NCBI RefSeq assembly: GCF_031143425.1
Contig: NC_090445.1
Coordinates: 1,582,228,444 to 1,582,292,443 of the forward strand
Direction: 5' to 3'
Origin: Pleurodeles waltl
Lineage: Eukaryota > Chordata > Amphibia > Caudata > Salamandridae
DNA length: 64,000 bases
Numbering within the stretch: position 1 is the stretch's first letter; every line of letters starts with the position of its first letter. A program made the position numbers and the translations under genes. This document shows positions 34,961 through 46,252 of this stretch, piece after piece. Under the pieces are notes generated by a model, which saw nothing but the letters and a program-made list of their open reading frames with translations, searched no databases and was not told the DNA's origin.

Positions 34961-37500
34961 TTGCAAGTTATCTTGCAGTATATTTCGGGGGTTCCTGGAA
35001 TTGGGGGTGGGTCTGCATTTGTTTAGTAGAGTTTCATAATTGTGTGGCTAGAATAGAGCTTGTATTTTGGTGTTGATTTCTTTCTTTAGTGTCTTGTTTG
35101 CATCTAATAGGTAGCCATCTGGCTCGTTTGCTTCTACGCTGTTTACAGTTATTTTCTAACGGGTTGGGTAGTTTCATGGACTTTGAGTGAGAAGTCTTCT
35201 AGGAACACTGGTTTGTGAGCTATTCTTACTGTGGGGTGATTGGGGTCAGTTGTCACTGTTTTTCTTGCACCAACAGGGGAATGAGTTCAAGCATATGTGT
35301 TATTTCGGTTGTCTCAGACTTTCCATTGCATGGTTGTTGGTCTGAGTTGTAATAGTATATGCATTCTTGTCTGGCTGTGTTTTTATGTTATCCCTTGGGT
35401 CTAGGTTAGCCATCTACTTTTACAGATTTTATGTTAATGAGCAGTTGGTATTAATGTTTTTTTGTAGAGAATTTGTAGGTTATGTTTAGTTGGACAAGTA
35501 GAAGTATGGGGCAGATTTTGGTGTATTAGTGACCTGTGTCAAAGAAGCATTTTTAAGGTTTTGGTACAGGGGTGGAGCTGGGGTGTTGCAGCCCCAAATT
35601 AATTTTCATTTCCTTCTTACTGATTCATGTATTTAGTCATTTGATAGTTTTGCAAAGTGTTGCATCCGACCAAGACCACTTCAGAACTGTGGAGCATAAA
35701 ACATGATAGTGACTGTTCACATAACAAGAAAGTGAAGACCGATCAACAGGAAGAACCTAAATCAGACATTCTTTGGTCACTCTGTATAAGCACAGAAACA
35801 CATTTCTTAAAAATGTGATTTTCTGGAGTTTCTTGAATTGGAGGTAACAAGCTTGTGTGTTCAATCGAGGGCTGACGCCAAAGTTTCGGCCTCTGGAGGA
35901 TTTTGTGCCATAGTTTAGAAGGAAAGTTGCTAGATCATGTGGGCAATGAGGATAATAATATCGTCAATGGGGCATATGGTATGCCAGTTTCTAAAGGCAG
36001 CCAGAACAGACAGTTGCCACAGCGTGGTTTGTGTGTAAGGCAAATTATTTTGAAATTAATCTTAAAGTCACTCAGGCTCCACTGAGGAAATTTGAGGTCA
36101 AGCAGATTTTGGCTGTCTCATTTACCACTTTTTATGCCTAGAGAAGAATGGTGCAGTGAGTATTGCATGTGAGTGCTGTCCAGTGATCAGTTTGAATGCG
36201 TGGAGAACATTTCTGAGGCGTGAAAGTTGGGTATTAGTTCACTTGATTACTGTGTTGATTTGTGGGTTGAGGATGAGATATGAGCTGAAAATGATTTTCC
36301 AGGCCTCGCTATAGTGTGATACCAATGCAGGAGTAATGCAGGTCTCTGCAGCCCCTGTAGTGCAGTGGGGCATTCCATCATTTTGGCACCCCCTAACCCA
36401 TCAATGGGATCCCATTCACCGAAGGGCAATAAATAACTGTGAGATGTGAGAGACGCAAGGGCCCTTTTCCCCATTTTGCAAGGGGGCCCTTTGATTTTGC
36501 ATTTCACAACTGAACCACAGTGGTAGGTTTTCAGGATGAGGTTCTCTCCCACGTACTCATGAAGTTTTCTAGTGACTTCACTTTCCAACAGCACACTTGG
36601 AAAGGGGAGGTGGGTTAACATTAAGTAGTTGGACAGCATCTGTGATTCTCCCTGGGTATTTAAGAAGGGTGTGTTGACTATTTCAAGAAATTAGGGTGGT
36701 AATGATGTGTAATGTGTTGATTCTTTGAATGGTTTTAATTAGAAGTGTGTGAGTTAGGGTTGTTTGGTTGCATGGTGTAAGGGAAGATGAAGGTATACCT
36801 GTGTGGTGTGAGTGTACCAGAGGTGGAGTTTTTTTTATAACATGGTGTTTGTGTGTATTTGTGTGTGGGTGCACATGTGTTTTGGTTGTTTTCAATATTA
36901 AGGTGTCATGCTGCAATAATAAATACATGGTTCATTTGAATTGTTACTGCGGTTCTTTTATTTAATAGCTTGGTTCGGGGCAGAGGACAGATTGAGACAC
37001 AGTGCTCCTATTATGTGTGCTACCTGGTCAGTATTTTCCAGTCACTTTGTTTTGTTGGCAACAATTGTGTGGTACATGTTGCCATGGAAAGTCTTTGTTA
37101 CGAGATGTGTTGAGTGGTAATGCTTTGAAAATTGTTGTATGTGGTTGTGGTTTTGAAAATCTTGTTTGTCCTAGTGTAAAGAAGGTAAAATGGACTATTG
37201 AATTGGTCTGTTGTGGTCACAGATTGGCAAAAGTATTTATTTTTGGGTGCAAGGTGAGTTTTGCAACAAAGACAAAGTTTGTAGGGATGTAGGAATGTAG
37301 GGTCATGGACCGATTGTGTGCCAAGTATTGTCTCATGTTATGCTTAGGACTGGAGTAAAATTTCAGTTGACTACCCATATACTTTATGAGCAGGGCTTCA
37401 AGGTTCTAATTAGAGGACAGGTGCATTGAGTGAACTCCCTTACTAGACTGGATAGTGCGCAAACTAAAAGGAATGTCTGCACTAATACTAGCAAGATGCA
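34961..37500. other. Unassigned DNA, no gene seen
   Basis: The longest frame is 130 codons on the minus strand at 36247-36639 and has no domain I recognise. A TG-rich stretch occurs near 36840-36885. No terminal repeats were located. Confidence 0.45.
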
Positions 37501-37559
37501 GGAATGACCCTGCCCTCTAGAAACATTGTGGAGTACAGTAGATGAAGGCAACAGATACA

Positions 37560-37965
37560 CTTGGGAATAAAACCTGAATGCAACTGCTGTAAGTGAGATA
37601 GGATGTAAGACACATATAGAGGGCAGACCAGGTGGATGAGCAAACAGTGGTGTGAACTGGGGGATAAAGGTGAGGAGAAAAACAGGTGTGGAAAGGAGGC
37701 TGGGTCAAGGGTAGAGAATAGTATGAGGAGAGGAACTTAAGGTAAATATTAAATAGGTGAAGATGAGAGCCATGGAAGAGATAGTTCAATTAGGGAATAC
37801 CTGGATAATGCAAGGGCAGGAAAGAATGATTGAGAGGAAAAAAAACACAAGTGAGGAGGGGAAACATAGGTGTGAAGGGAACCCAGTAAAGGTGGAAGAT
37901 ATGAGATGTTAGAGATTAAGACAAAGAGGAGACACATGAAAGAGGATGGGGGTCCAATTTGCAGA
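37560..37965. repeat. Purine-rich degenerate repeat, left part
   Basis: The plus strand is dominated by GA, GGA and AGG motifs without a fixed period. A similar tract resumes at 38935. The complementary pyrimidine-rich character also appears in the two dispersed repeats at 27065 and 40815. Confidence 0.6.
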
Positions 37966-38934
37966 AAGGAGGTGTGGGTGTGGAGTAACCCCCAAATGTA
38001 TACACTCCAAAATATTATCTCAATGACTCTACAACGAAACTATGAATTTGAGACAGTGCTCTGTTTCATTAGACAACGTGTCCCCAAATTAAGACACCAC
38101 ACAACATATCAAAACACAGTCAATGAAGTAACTAAGGGACCTCTTAATAATTAGGTTCTAGATTAGGACAACAATATAAAATATTTATTACAAAGATTCA
38201 AAAATTCAGTACAGAGATCATAAATGCAAAAAGCATGAATTCAATGCCATGAATGCTCTCAGAGCAGGGCATACAAAATAATGTGAAAATCAAATTAATT
38301 TTAAGTGCCAAGTGAGCGGCAAAATCAATAAACAAATGAATAGGGATCCCTTAGGAAATATTCTCCTAAACTGACATCAGAAGTGTTAATTCATCATGCA
38401 GTGAGCAAAAGAATTAAATTCTTAACAAATCAGAGCACAGTTTTATAATCCTTCATATCGCCTTAGCAACTAAGCCCTATCACTCTATATGAATATTGAT
38501 TCTGCCCACTGTATGCTAATGCTATTCAGAGATGGTAGGACAACGTAACTACATAAACAACTGAATAAGGTACAATAAACTAGCAGAAGGTCCTCGGAAA
38601 AGAAATATCATTGTGATCATGCTAGAAAGTTTTCATCAAGAACAGTAAGAATAATGGAAATAATCAAACATGACTCTGTGTTACTGTGTGCTGCAAATAT
38701 AATGAACAGTGTACAGGAAGGAGATATTGGTTTTGAACAAAATTGCATTTAGGCCTAAATTGAGGCCTAGCCAGCAAAAACTAAGAAAACAGATTATATA
38801 TCGTAGGAAATTTGTTTCAAGTGCAATAGCATCATGTCAATGTGAACATATAAAAAATACATCGACATTCTGCAAGTTCTAAATAACACATAAAATATCA
38901 AATGCTCAAAAGCTCTAACAGAGGTACTGGTGAG
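37966..38934. other. AT-rich insert between purine-rich tracts, class unknown
   Basis: Composition shifts abruptly to AT-rich sequence between two similar purine-rich tracts, which suggests an insertion of about 970 bp. No terminal repeat, target duplication or coding domain could be fixed. Confidence 0.35.
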
Positions 38935-39500
38935 ACTAGGGAGTCAGTGATGAAGGAGAGGAAGTGTAGAAGGGATCTCGGGAAGTAAGAATGTGAAGAT
39001 CATATCTTCATAAAACATGTATGATGTGTAAGGAGAGGGTATTTGGATGATGTGCTCAGTCCACAGTAAAGAGATGGGAGCCAAGTAAGGTGAGAGACAT
39101 GAGAGAAGATCAAAGTAAGCAGTTAGTTGATCATGAAAAAATGAGAAATGTTGAAGTACTGAAATCCCATATGAGGTTTGTTGACACAACTGAGGAAAGA
39201 AGACCAGAGTGAGGCGGGGTGAACTGGGCTGGCAATGAAATAAATGGTGAAGAGATATGACATCACTACGAAAGTGGAGACATGGATGAGGAGATCAGGC
39301 CTTTGTAACGAGGGGAACATATGTGAGAAAGTGGAGGATGTCAGAGCACAAGGTAAACAAGTCAAAATGGTGATGGAAGTGAAGAGCAGAGGCAAAGTCT
39401 GAGAGAGGAGCGGTTGTTGGAGAGACAAAGGATAGGAAAAGAAGGGAATATAGAGGAGGGAAGAATAGGGTGAGAAAGGAGAACTAGGGCGAGGGAAAAG
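38935..39500. repeat. Purine-rich degenerate repeat, right part
   Basis: GA-rich sequence like that at 37560-37965. It shares short strings such as GTGAACTGGG, and its minus-strand frames are low-complexity. Confidence 0.6.
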
Positions 39501-39706
39501 GCTAATTCAATGTCCATGCCAAAGAGGAATAGTCTACCTGTATGTAGGAGCCATTGATGGGTTTGCTATGACTTGCATCACAATTCCGTTCAAGAAAATC
39601 ACATGACGGTTAATACACCATAATTCAAATTAAGTGACCCCCTGCTAAAATCAGGCCAATGGGGCAGGAAACACCGTCTAATATACAAAAGAAGAACCCC
39701 CGTCTA

Positions 39707-40550
39707 ACCTTCCACATTATTTGGCATCAATTCCAAACTTAAATAAACAAGTTGCTCAGGAAGACTTTGTTACCATCTTTGATACTTTATTTAATCAATA
39801 CATGCAGGTCGTGGGTTACTTTGATTTTTCAACTGTTCTTGGTGGAGGACATGCTGAGGCTGGGTATAGCCCTTTTTAAATGTTACAGGTAATAAAGTAA
39901 ATAAAAAATATATATGTCATGTGCGGCTCAGCAGTATTTTGCATTATGCTCTTGCAGGTATCCTGATTTTGCTGTGGGGTTGAATATGTGGAATTCTTGA
40001 AGAAGGTTGTTTAGCCACAACATGCGTAGATAACTATGGATCAAGCCACATTATGAATTAATAAGAATAATATGAATTGAATTGACAACGACTGTATATT
40101 ACAAAAGTCTATAAGAATGTGGTGACCCTATGTAAATGTTCATGTAGGTTTTATGATATATGGGATATGTTGAATTGCCATTGATGGCTACAGTAATATT
40201 TGTGTAGCGCAAAAACCATTCAATATTATAATAAAGTTTTTATGGATATATTAGCAAAAGTGTTGAAAGTTTAGTATGGTATGAATGAGTGCGTGATTCA
40301 GATGAATGTGGTTGAATGAGAGGGTTCGGTTTCTTTTTTAATATTGTCTGCACTATTCAAGATACCTGCAACCTTATGATTTGGGATGATAGATCAGGGA
40401 GATATTTCCCCTCTTTTGTGAGAAGATAAACAAGTCATGTCATTATGTATTGATTAAGTAAAGTATCAACGATTGTAACAAAGTCTTCCTAAGTCACTGC
40501 ACGTTTATTTAAGTTTAGGACTGAGGTCAATTACTTTGGAAGGTTACTAC
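39707..40550. mobile_element. Element with ~100-bp terminal inverted repeats
   Basis: The left arm (about 39707-39806) and right arm (about 40455-40550) are inverted copies. Both contain TAACCTTCCA, AAACTTAAATAAAC, AGGAAGACTTTGTTAC and TGATACTTTA(T/C)TTAATCAAT in the same order when one is reversed. The interior is AT-rich without a coding domain. A weak hammerhead-like string lies near 39996-40030. Target duplications were not found, so it could be a DNA transposon relic, a foldback element, or a retroelement with inverted terminal repeats such as a DIRS- or Penelope-type copy. Confidence 0.65.
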
Positions 40551-40814
40551 ACCATAAACAGTGGCAGAAGGGCCATCAAGTTAATGCTTTCCACTGGAGG
40601 TGTCAGCTAAAGTTTTGCCAACAGAAACCATGCAATTCCCCCAATACTAAATGGGGTGAGGAAGCTGCACGTTTAGGCAGGATGGGCATTCACTAACTTC
40701 TAAATGGCACCTGCAAGCACACTAGAGTGAGATATATTAAATTCCTATGTAATCGTTTATCTATATATTTATTACTTTAGTCCTACTGTACAAGAAAAAA
40801 AAGAAGCAAATAAA

Positions 40815-41215
40815 TCACTCTCTCCAATGTACTACTGTGTCACACCCTATACCTCTATCAATCTATCCTCTATCCCCTCTACCTCATCCCAAACCTCATT
40901 CTACTACTACCTCCTCCATCTCTCCTTTACTCATCCCGAATCTCATCTCACTACTATGATCATCCAATTAACACTTTCTATGTTCTTCCCTCTTCTATCC
41001 CTCCATTATTCTATTCAATCCAACTAACAGACTCACATGTTCACCACTCTAACTAACTCATATTTCCCTATACCAATAGTAATACTATAATCATATTTTC
41101 CTATACTAATCCACCACTAATTGTTTTGGGTTCCGGAGTAGCGTGCTACTCGCCGAAAAGCCCTTTAATGCCACATCAGGGGTAGTAAGCTCTATATAAA
41201 TACAATTAGAATTGC
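40815..41215 (+). repeat. Dispersed repeat with ACAATT tail, copy B
   Basis: From about 40905 this copy aligns with 27065-27350, ending in CTATATAAATACAATTAGAA. Its 5' portion has additional pyrimidine-rich sequence. The 66-codon frame at 40827 comes from that low-complexity part. Confidence 0.65.
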
Positions 41216-41958
41216 AACCATATAGAACTTCACTGTCCAGAAATGTAGTATTCAGGGCCAGCACATTCATACTAAAGAACCAGAGTCAGGCCTAGAACCT
41301 GAGCCTGGTCAAACTAAGAAATACTTTTGCAACTTCTAGCAGTGTGAATCAATGTATGCATGTTTTGAATCATTGAGAGTTACTATTCCACTGGGTCCAA
41401 ACAGAAACATTTTAAGGCATGCGCAATGTGGGCAATTGCCCAGGGCCCCTTCCAAAGCGACTCCTGGAAAAGTAAATTGTCTCTTTATTTTCCCCCTTTC
41501 TATCCTATTTCAAAAAGTGCACTGCAGTGTCAATAAATCAATGACCGGTCAAATACCTATTTTTCTAACACAGAAGGAAGTAATTTATATCTAACTCTAC
41601 ACATTCAAAGCAATGTTATGACATATATACACAATAACACGTTTTCCCTTGAGGTCAAGGCATTAGAATTTCACTAACCAATTCTGTCCCACCTACTCTT
41701 TGTGATACAGTTGGTGCAATTCCCCATTCACTGGTGGTAACATCCAGGGAATGCTCACTAGTAGGCCTTACCTCAAGAGTCTACTCCAAACCTTAGCATA
41801 AGAGTCAAAGGTGTAAATGCAAAAACGAGGGTGAAAGCTAACGGAGAAAAAGGCGCTCTTACTCACAAATCTCTCCTAACCAATCTAAATATACGGTGCC
41901 TACTTACCGGGGCTTCTCCCCCACTAAGCCCCTGACGATAACTTCCTAGAGGTTATCC
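41216..41958. other. Unassigned DNA
   Basis: No gene or repeat boundary is supported. Confidence 0.4.
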
Positions 41959-42474
41959 AATTACAACAATATGTAGTGGCACACGTTTATAGCAAAAGAT
42001 ACTTGCATGGTAATAATTCAAATCAATTAGAGTCCATAGTGTAATTTGTTCCATACATTGAAAAGATGTTTATTCTAAGACGATTGATTCCATCTTAAAT
42101 GTTCAAATGAAAACTATGTTCCAGATGGAGTTCACAAAATCCCAAAAGTGATTCCAAATTTTAATGAGTCTTCAAATGATAATCACATTTCCATTTATAT
42201 AATTCTACTTGTTCATCAATCCTGCTTGCTCGTCAACACGTGTTTCATCAGGGGAATAGCCCTAGACTTCCTCAGGACCTCAATTCTAAAATAGAGTTCG
42301 TTTTTTATATCTGCTAGCCAAAGCATGTATCTGTTGACCTGACCGCAATAAAGTCTCAACTCCTCAGAATTATTATATTAGGAAGCCACAATTCTAATTG
42401 ATCTAATTGATTTGAATTATTACTATGCAAGTATCTTTTGATATAAACGTGTGCCACCACATATTGTTGTAATA
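41959..42474. mobile_element. Inverted-repeat element carrying a hammerhead-like motif
   Basis: The left arm (about 41959-42040) and right arm (about 42390-42474) are inverted copies. Each contains ATTACAACAATATGT, GTGGCACACGTTTATA, CAAAAGATACTTGCAT and AATAATTCAAATCAATTAGA, with only scattered differences. The interior of about 350 bp is non-coding and includes a hammerhead-like fold on the minus strand at 42231-42279. Penelope-like retroelements are known to carry hammerheads in their terminal repeats, so a truncated Penelope-type copy is one explanation. No reverse transcriptase is present to test that here. Confidence 0.7.
42231..42279 (-). ncRNA. Hammerhead-like self-cleaving motif inside the inverted-repeat element
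   Basis: On the minus strand: GGUC (42279-42276), core CUGAGGA (42275-42269, a CUGANGA variant), an imperfect stem II built from AGUCUAGGG and CCCCUGAU around a CUAUU loop (42268-42247), and an intact GAAA (42246-42243). A 3-bp stem III follows (A-U, C-G, A-U) closed by CG. A UU cleavage site falls between 42235 and 42234, followed by GAC, which pairs with the stem I strand GUC. Stem I is only 3 bp before a mismatch and stem II has bulges, so activity is uncertain, but all invariant core positions I can check are present. Confidence 0.5.
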
Positions 42475-43463
42475 GTCAAAGGTGTCTTGATGCGGCCCAA
42501 CTTCTCATAACCAGTCTTTACTGCTTCAGCAGTGAGGAGGCTAGCAATGTACCAGTGAGTGGTTCCACCGCAGGCACTCACACTGCACTGGTCCTGTTCA
42601 GAGTGTTGACTGTATGCAAGCTCTTTCCCGAGCATACGTGGGTAGCTCTAGCTGTGGTCAGAGATGCTCTGATGCTCCTCCTACATGGTAAGTCTTGTAC
42701 TCCCCAAAAAGGAGGAGGGTGGGTTGCATTCCAGTGCTCCCAACTGGGGTCCTTGGGATGTGATGATGCACCCACTGTGTCCTCTTCAGTACACAGGGAT
42801 AAACGAGGCTCAGTCCTCAGCGCTTTGGAGTGACCTATGGGTCACAGCTCACAGTTCTCAGGTAACTGTCCGATTCTTGCAACAACTTGGGTATCGGCAG
42901 CCTCTTTTGGCATACAGATTCTCTGCTATACTCTGCAAAGGCTTTGGCCCTTCTTATCAGGCACAATTTACAAGTGGCCCGTCCTGGTATATGGATTTCT
43001 GCAACTGGCGCCACACAGACTTCCCTTGCCTTGCACGGCACGCAGCTCATGATTGTCTTCATGGCGGCCTCTCGAGGCATAGGGGGGTCATGAACTGGAA
43101 TCTGCACACAGGCAACAACCCGATTGGTGCAGCAGCAATCCCCTCACACCTTGCATGAGAAATCCACTCGACTAGGCTCCCAACCAGACTTTGATCCCTG
43201 GATCGCTCTCCTCTTCCTCAAAGGGCACGCTGGTCTTGAAAAGCAGGAAGGCGCTGGTGCTCCGGGCTCCAGAGTAGGTGGAGTTGAATCCCTGGATGAT
43301 ACCCTCTTACCCTGCAAGGAGACCATCAGACCTTGGCCCCCAGTCCTGGTCACAGGCAAAAGTCTTGCAAAGATCCCCTCATCAGACAGCCTGTTTGTCT
43401 GATTGGTAGATGACAAAGTTTTGGGGTCTCAACCCCCCCTTCTTATAGTCCTTTTCTGGACAC
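42475..43463. other. Unassigned DNA, no gene seen
   Basis: Overlapping frames of 65-157 codons exist on both strands between 42555 and 43416. None resembles a known domain. The mutual antisense arrangement argues for shadows in moderately GC-rich DNA. Confidence 0.4.
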
Positions 43464-43466
43464 TAA

Positions 43467-44096
43467 GGCCCTCATTCTGACCTTGGCGGGCGGCGGAGGC
43501 CGCCCGCCAAAGTCCCGCCGTCAGGTTACCGTTCCGCGGTCGAAAGACCGCGGCGGTAATTCTGACTTTCCCGCTGGGCTGGCGGGCGGTCTCGTTCAGA
43601 CCGCCAGCCAGCCCAGCGGGAAAGAGGCCTCCACGATGAAGCCGGCTCGGAATCGAGCCGGCGGAGTGGAAGCTGTGCGACGGGTGCAGTTGCACCCGTC
43701 GCGTATTTCACTGTCTGCGCAGCAGACAGTGAAATACATGTAGGGGCCCTCTTACGGGGGCCCCTGCAATGCCCATGCCAGTGGCATGGGCACTGCAGGG
43801 GCCCCCAGGGGCCCCGCGACCCCCCCTACCGCCATCCGGATCTCGGCGGTCCGACCGCCGGGATCTGGATGGCGGTAGGGGGGGTCAGAATCCCCGCGGC
43901 GGTGCAGCAAGCTGCGCCGCCGCGGAGGATTCAATGGGGCCGCGGTACACTGGCGGGACCCCGCCAGTGGTGCCGGTCCGACCGCGGCTTTACCGCCGCG
44001 GTCGGAATCCCCATTGAAGCACCGCCGGCTTGTCGGCGGTGCTCCCGCGGTCCTCCGCCCTGGCGGTCAAAGACCGCCAGGGTCAGAATGAGGGCC
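43467..44096. mobile_element. GC-rich multi-hairpin PIF/Harbinger-like element
   Basis: The element begins GGCCCTCATTCTGACC and ends with the exact inverted complement GGTCAGAATGAGGGCC. TAA lies on both sides (43464-43466 and 44097-44099). The 630-bp interior is extremely GC- and CpG-rich and is built of consecutive hairpins. Examples are GGCGGGCGG/CCGCCCGCC near 43483-43508, CCGCTGGGCTGGCGG/CCGCCAGCCAGCCCAGCGG near 43571-43619, TATTTCACTGTCTG/CAGACAGTGAAATA near 43703-43736, and GCCCATGCCA/TGGCATGGGC near 43770-43790. No transposase is encoded. Small frames on both strands are products of its composition. Confidence 0.9.
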
Positions 44097-44099
44097 TAA

Positions 44100-44569
44100 A
44101 TGTGATTTAGGGTGTGGGTCTTTAAAGTTTTACGCTGGGGTTCTGTTTCATTTGAAGTGCGCACTCTTCTTCTTTCTTCTTGCTTTTGAAGGGCTCTCTG
44201 TTGCAGGAGGAGAAACTCCGAAGCACAACTTAGGCCATAGGAGTGAGTAGAGTTCACACCTGAATGTCAGCCACAGAGATCTGTGCATCAAAAGGTCAAT
44301 CCCAGGTTCCCAGCCCTACTTTTATTATTTTCTTATCAGCCCCATCTCCTTCATGAGACGTGTCCAGGCCCCTTCCCTTGTGATCTCTCACTGAATCAAA
44401 GAGCACCCTTTGAAGTGTACAGCAGAAGTCTCTCTCTCTCCCTTCTCCTGTGTGTCCCACCTGCCTTACAGGAATGCAGCAATACATGTATGTGTCTGGG
44501 GGGAATTCCTCTACTCCTCATGTCTTCACCAGCAGGCCTGGGTTTCCCAAAATGGAACCCAGTGTCCTC
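44100..44569. other. Unassigned DNA
   Basis: No supported feature apart from overlapping open frames on both strands that continue into the minisatellite. Confidence 0.35.
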
Positions 44570-45060
44570 CATGTAATGTACCATTGTGGGCACACTTGCA
44601 CTCAGTGTACATACACAGCACACATACTGTCCACTACTGTCACCTCCATGTATTTTGTCAACCCAGGTGCACATATATTCAGCAAACACAATCACTCTCT
44701 GTGTGCACTGCTAAGTACTGCATCCTTTCTGTATTGTGCCATGGTGTTCTACGTGCAAACACATGCCTTGCTAGTACATACATTGTCCATGCGTGCACTC
44801 CACAACTCTTCACCCTTCATGTATTGTACTTATCAGAAACGCACATACACCCAGCACATGCTTTCATTGTGCACACACTACACTTCACTACATCTCTCAC
44901 ATAATGTATTCCTTTCTGGTATACATACACCCAGTACACGCTCTCACCATGCATGCACTGCACAGCATTGCTCTATCCCTGTACTGACCTTCCCAGGCAC
45001 ACATTCATCCAGCACAGTTAATACTCTTGTGCTGTGCAGCACTCTACATCCAACTGATGT
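44570..45060. repeat. Degenerate minisatellite, ~80-bp unit
   Basis: Variants of CATGTATTGTAC followed by CACACATACACCCAGCAC recur at about 44572, 44649, 44731, 44820, 44905 and 44981, a spacing of 76-89 bp. The 207-codon and 164-codon plus-strand frames here are translations of this repeat rich in H, T and S, not genes. Confidence 0.75.
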
Positions 45061-45964
45061 AGGCCAAGGGTGAGTTAAGCATACAGCAGCGGAACCTTAA
45101 AAAGATGTGTGAGTCTGTAGGCCTCACTCCAGTATCACAGGTTAAAAAGGTCCTGTTCACTTCTTCTGATCACAACACGGTATGCTGCCACACTGGGCTT
45201 GTGCTGTTTATTGCATGGTGAAGGCAGTAGCCTTCCACCACTATGAGAGTAGAGTTTTCGTCGTCCCTGGTAATCCAAGAGGACAGAAATCCATGAGACA
45301 GGCCTATGTCGTGCTCCACAACCATGGCACTCAGGGGAGGGGTACACATCCATCCCTATGCAGAGGACTTTTCCATCCCAAAAGCAAGCATTAGGGTTCT
45401 GCTAATGGTTAGAGTCAGATGCAAAGTCAAGGTCAGTAGATGACAGCCAGGGCAGGTTAGCATTATAATCAGGATTGGTTTAAATTTTCAGCAAGGAGAG
45501 GGTTAGTATCAACAACCATGAACCTGTAGTCATCTTCTGCAAAAAACAGCAACAACCAAGGAAGGTAGGAGCCAGCTTTTCATGTACTATGCATCCACAA
45601 TTTCAGCCTTACAGTAATATCTTTCTAGTGCACCCATGGGGAATTCATACAGCAATTCCAGGACAGCTATTTCCATTTTGTCCTCTCGTCACTTGCTTTC
45701 CAGTACTCAATCAGCAGTTGCCAAGAGCTCAGCAACAGACAATTAGCCACTATCATTCATTAGCCTGCCAAATAGAAAAATGCAATTAAAACAGGAGCTA
45801 TGGTTCACATGTTTAGGACATCTGTTTTCATGGATACAGAGCACTGGCACTTGCTTAGACTGTCCTAATTCTACTTTTGCAGGTCTCAGAGTTAGACGTC
45901 TTGGTCATATTCTCATTGGGTGCCAAAATCTCATTTTATAGAGTTAAAGAAATAATTAACTTCA
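45061..45964. other. Unassigned DNA
   Basis: No gene or repeat boundary is supported. Confidence 0.4.
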
Positions 45965-46124
45965 AGGACTTGACTACTATGCCCAAATGCCTCAGTAAAT
46001 AAAACACATAGAAGTTGATGGGAAGAATTCTTGCAATTTGGCTAACCACTGGTAATGGCTCAGGGTAGCATTCCAACCCGTTGATCTTTTGCCCGCCACA
46101 CCACATCAGTTTGGACGCAGCCAT

Positions 46125-46132
46125 ATGCAAAT
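46125..46132 (-). promoter_or_regulatory. Octamer (ATTTGCAT) in satellite monomer
   Basis: ATGCAAAT on the plus strand reads ATTTGCAT on the ribozyme strand, the octamer seen in distal elements of snRNA-type promoters. The equivalent position in locus 1 reads ATGTGCAAGT and has lost the motif. Function here is inference. Confidence 0.35.
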
Positions 46133-46208
46133 CAGTCTTGACCCTTCTCCAAACGAACCGTGTAGCTCAAACTGCCAGGCCAGGTTCTGCCTGATCCGGA
46201 ACAAAAGC

Positions 46209-46252
46209 AACCTAAGACCAATCTCACCATTATTTGGGCTCATCAGTAGGGT
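46209..46252 (-). ncRNA. Hammerhead ribozyme remnant, satellite-2 type, locus 2
   Basis: The minus strand shows ACCCUA (46252-46247), then core CUGAUGA (46246-46240), GCCC (46239-46236) and a 7-nt loop. A shortened GGU strand follows, then GAGA in place of GAAA (46225-46222), a U-UG-G stem III, and UC before the expected cleavage point at 46216/46215. UUAGGU completes a weakened stem I. Compared with locus 1 it keeps the G of GAAA but loses the middle A and one stem II base pair. The two copies are broken differently, which fits independent decay from a common functional ancestor. Confidence 0.65.

Noticed and set aside
36247..36639. 130-codon minus-strand frame
   Set aside because: No domain, no paralogue in the window and no supporting signals.
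44450..45073. 207-codon plus-strand frame
   Set aside because: It is a translation of a degenerate ~80-bp minisatellite.
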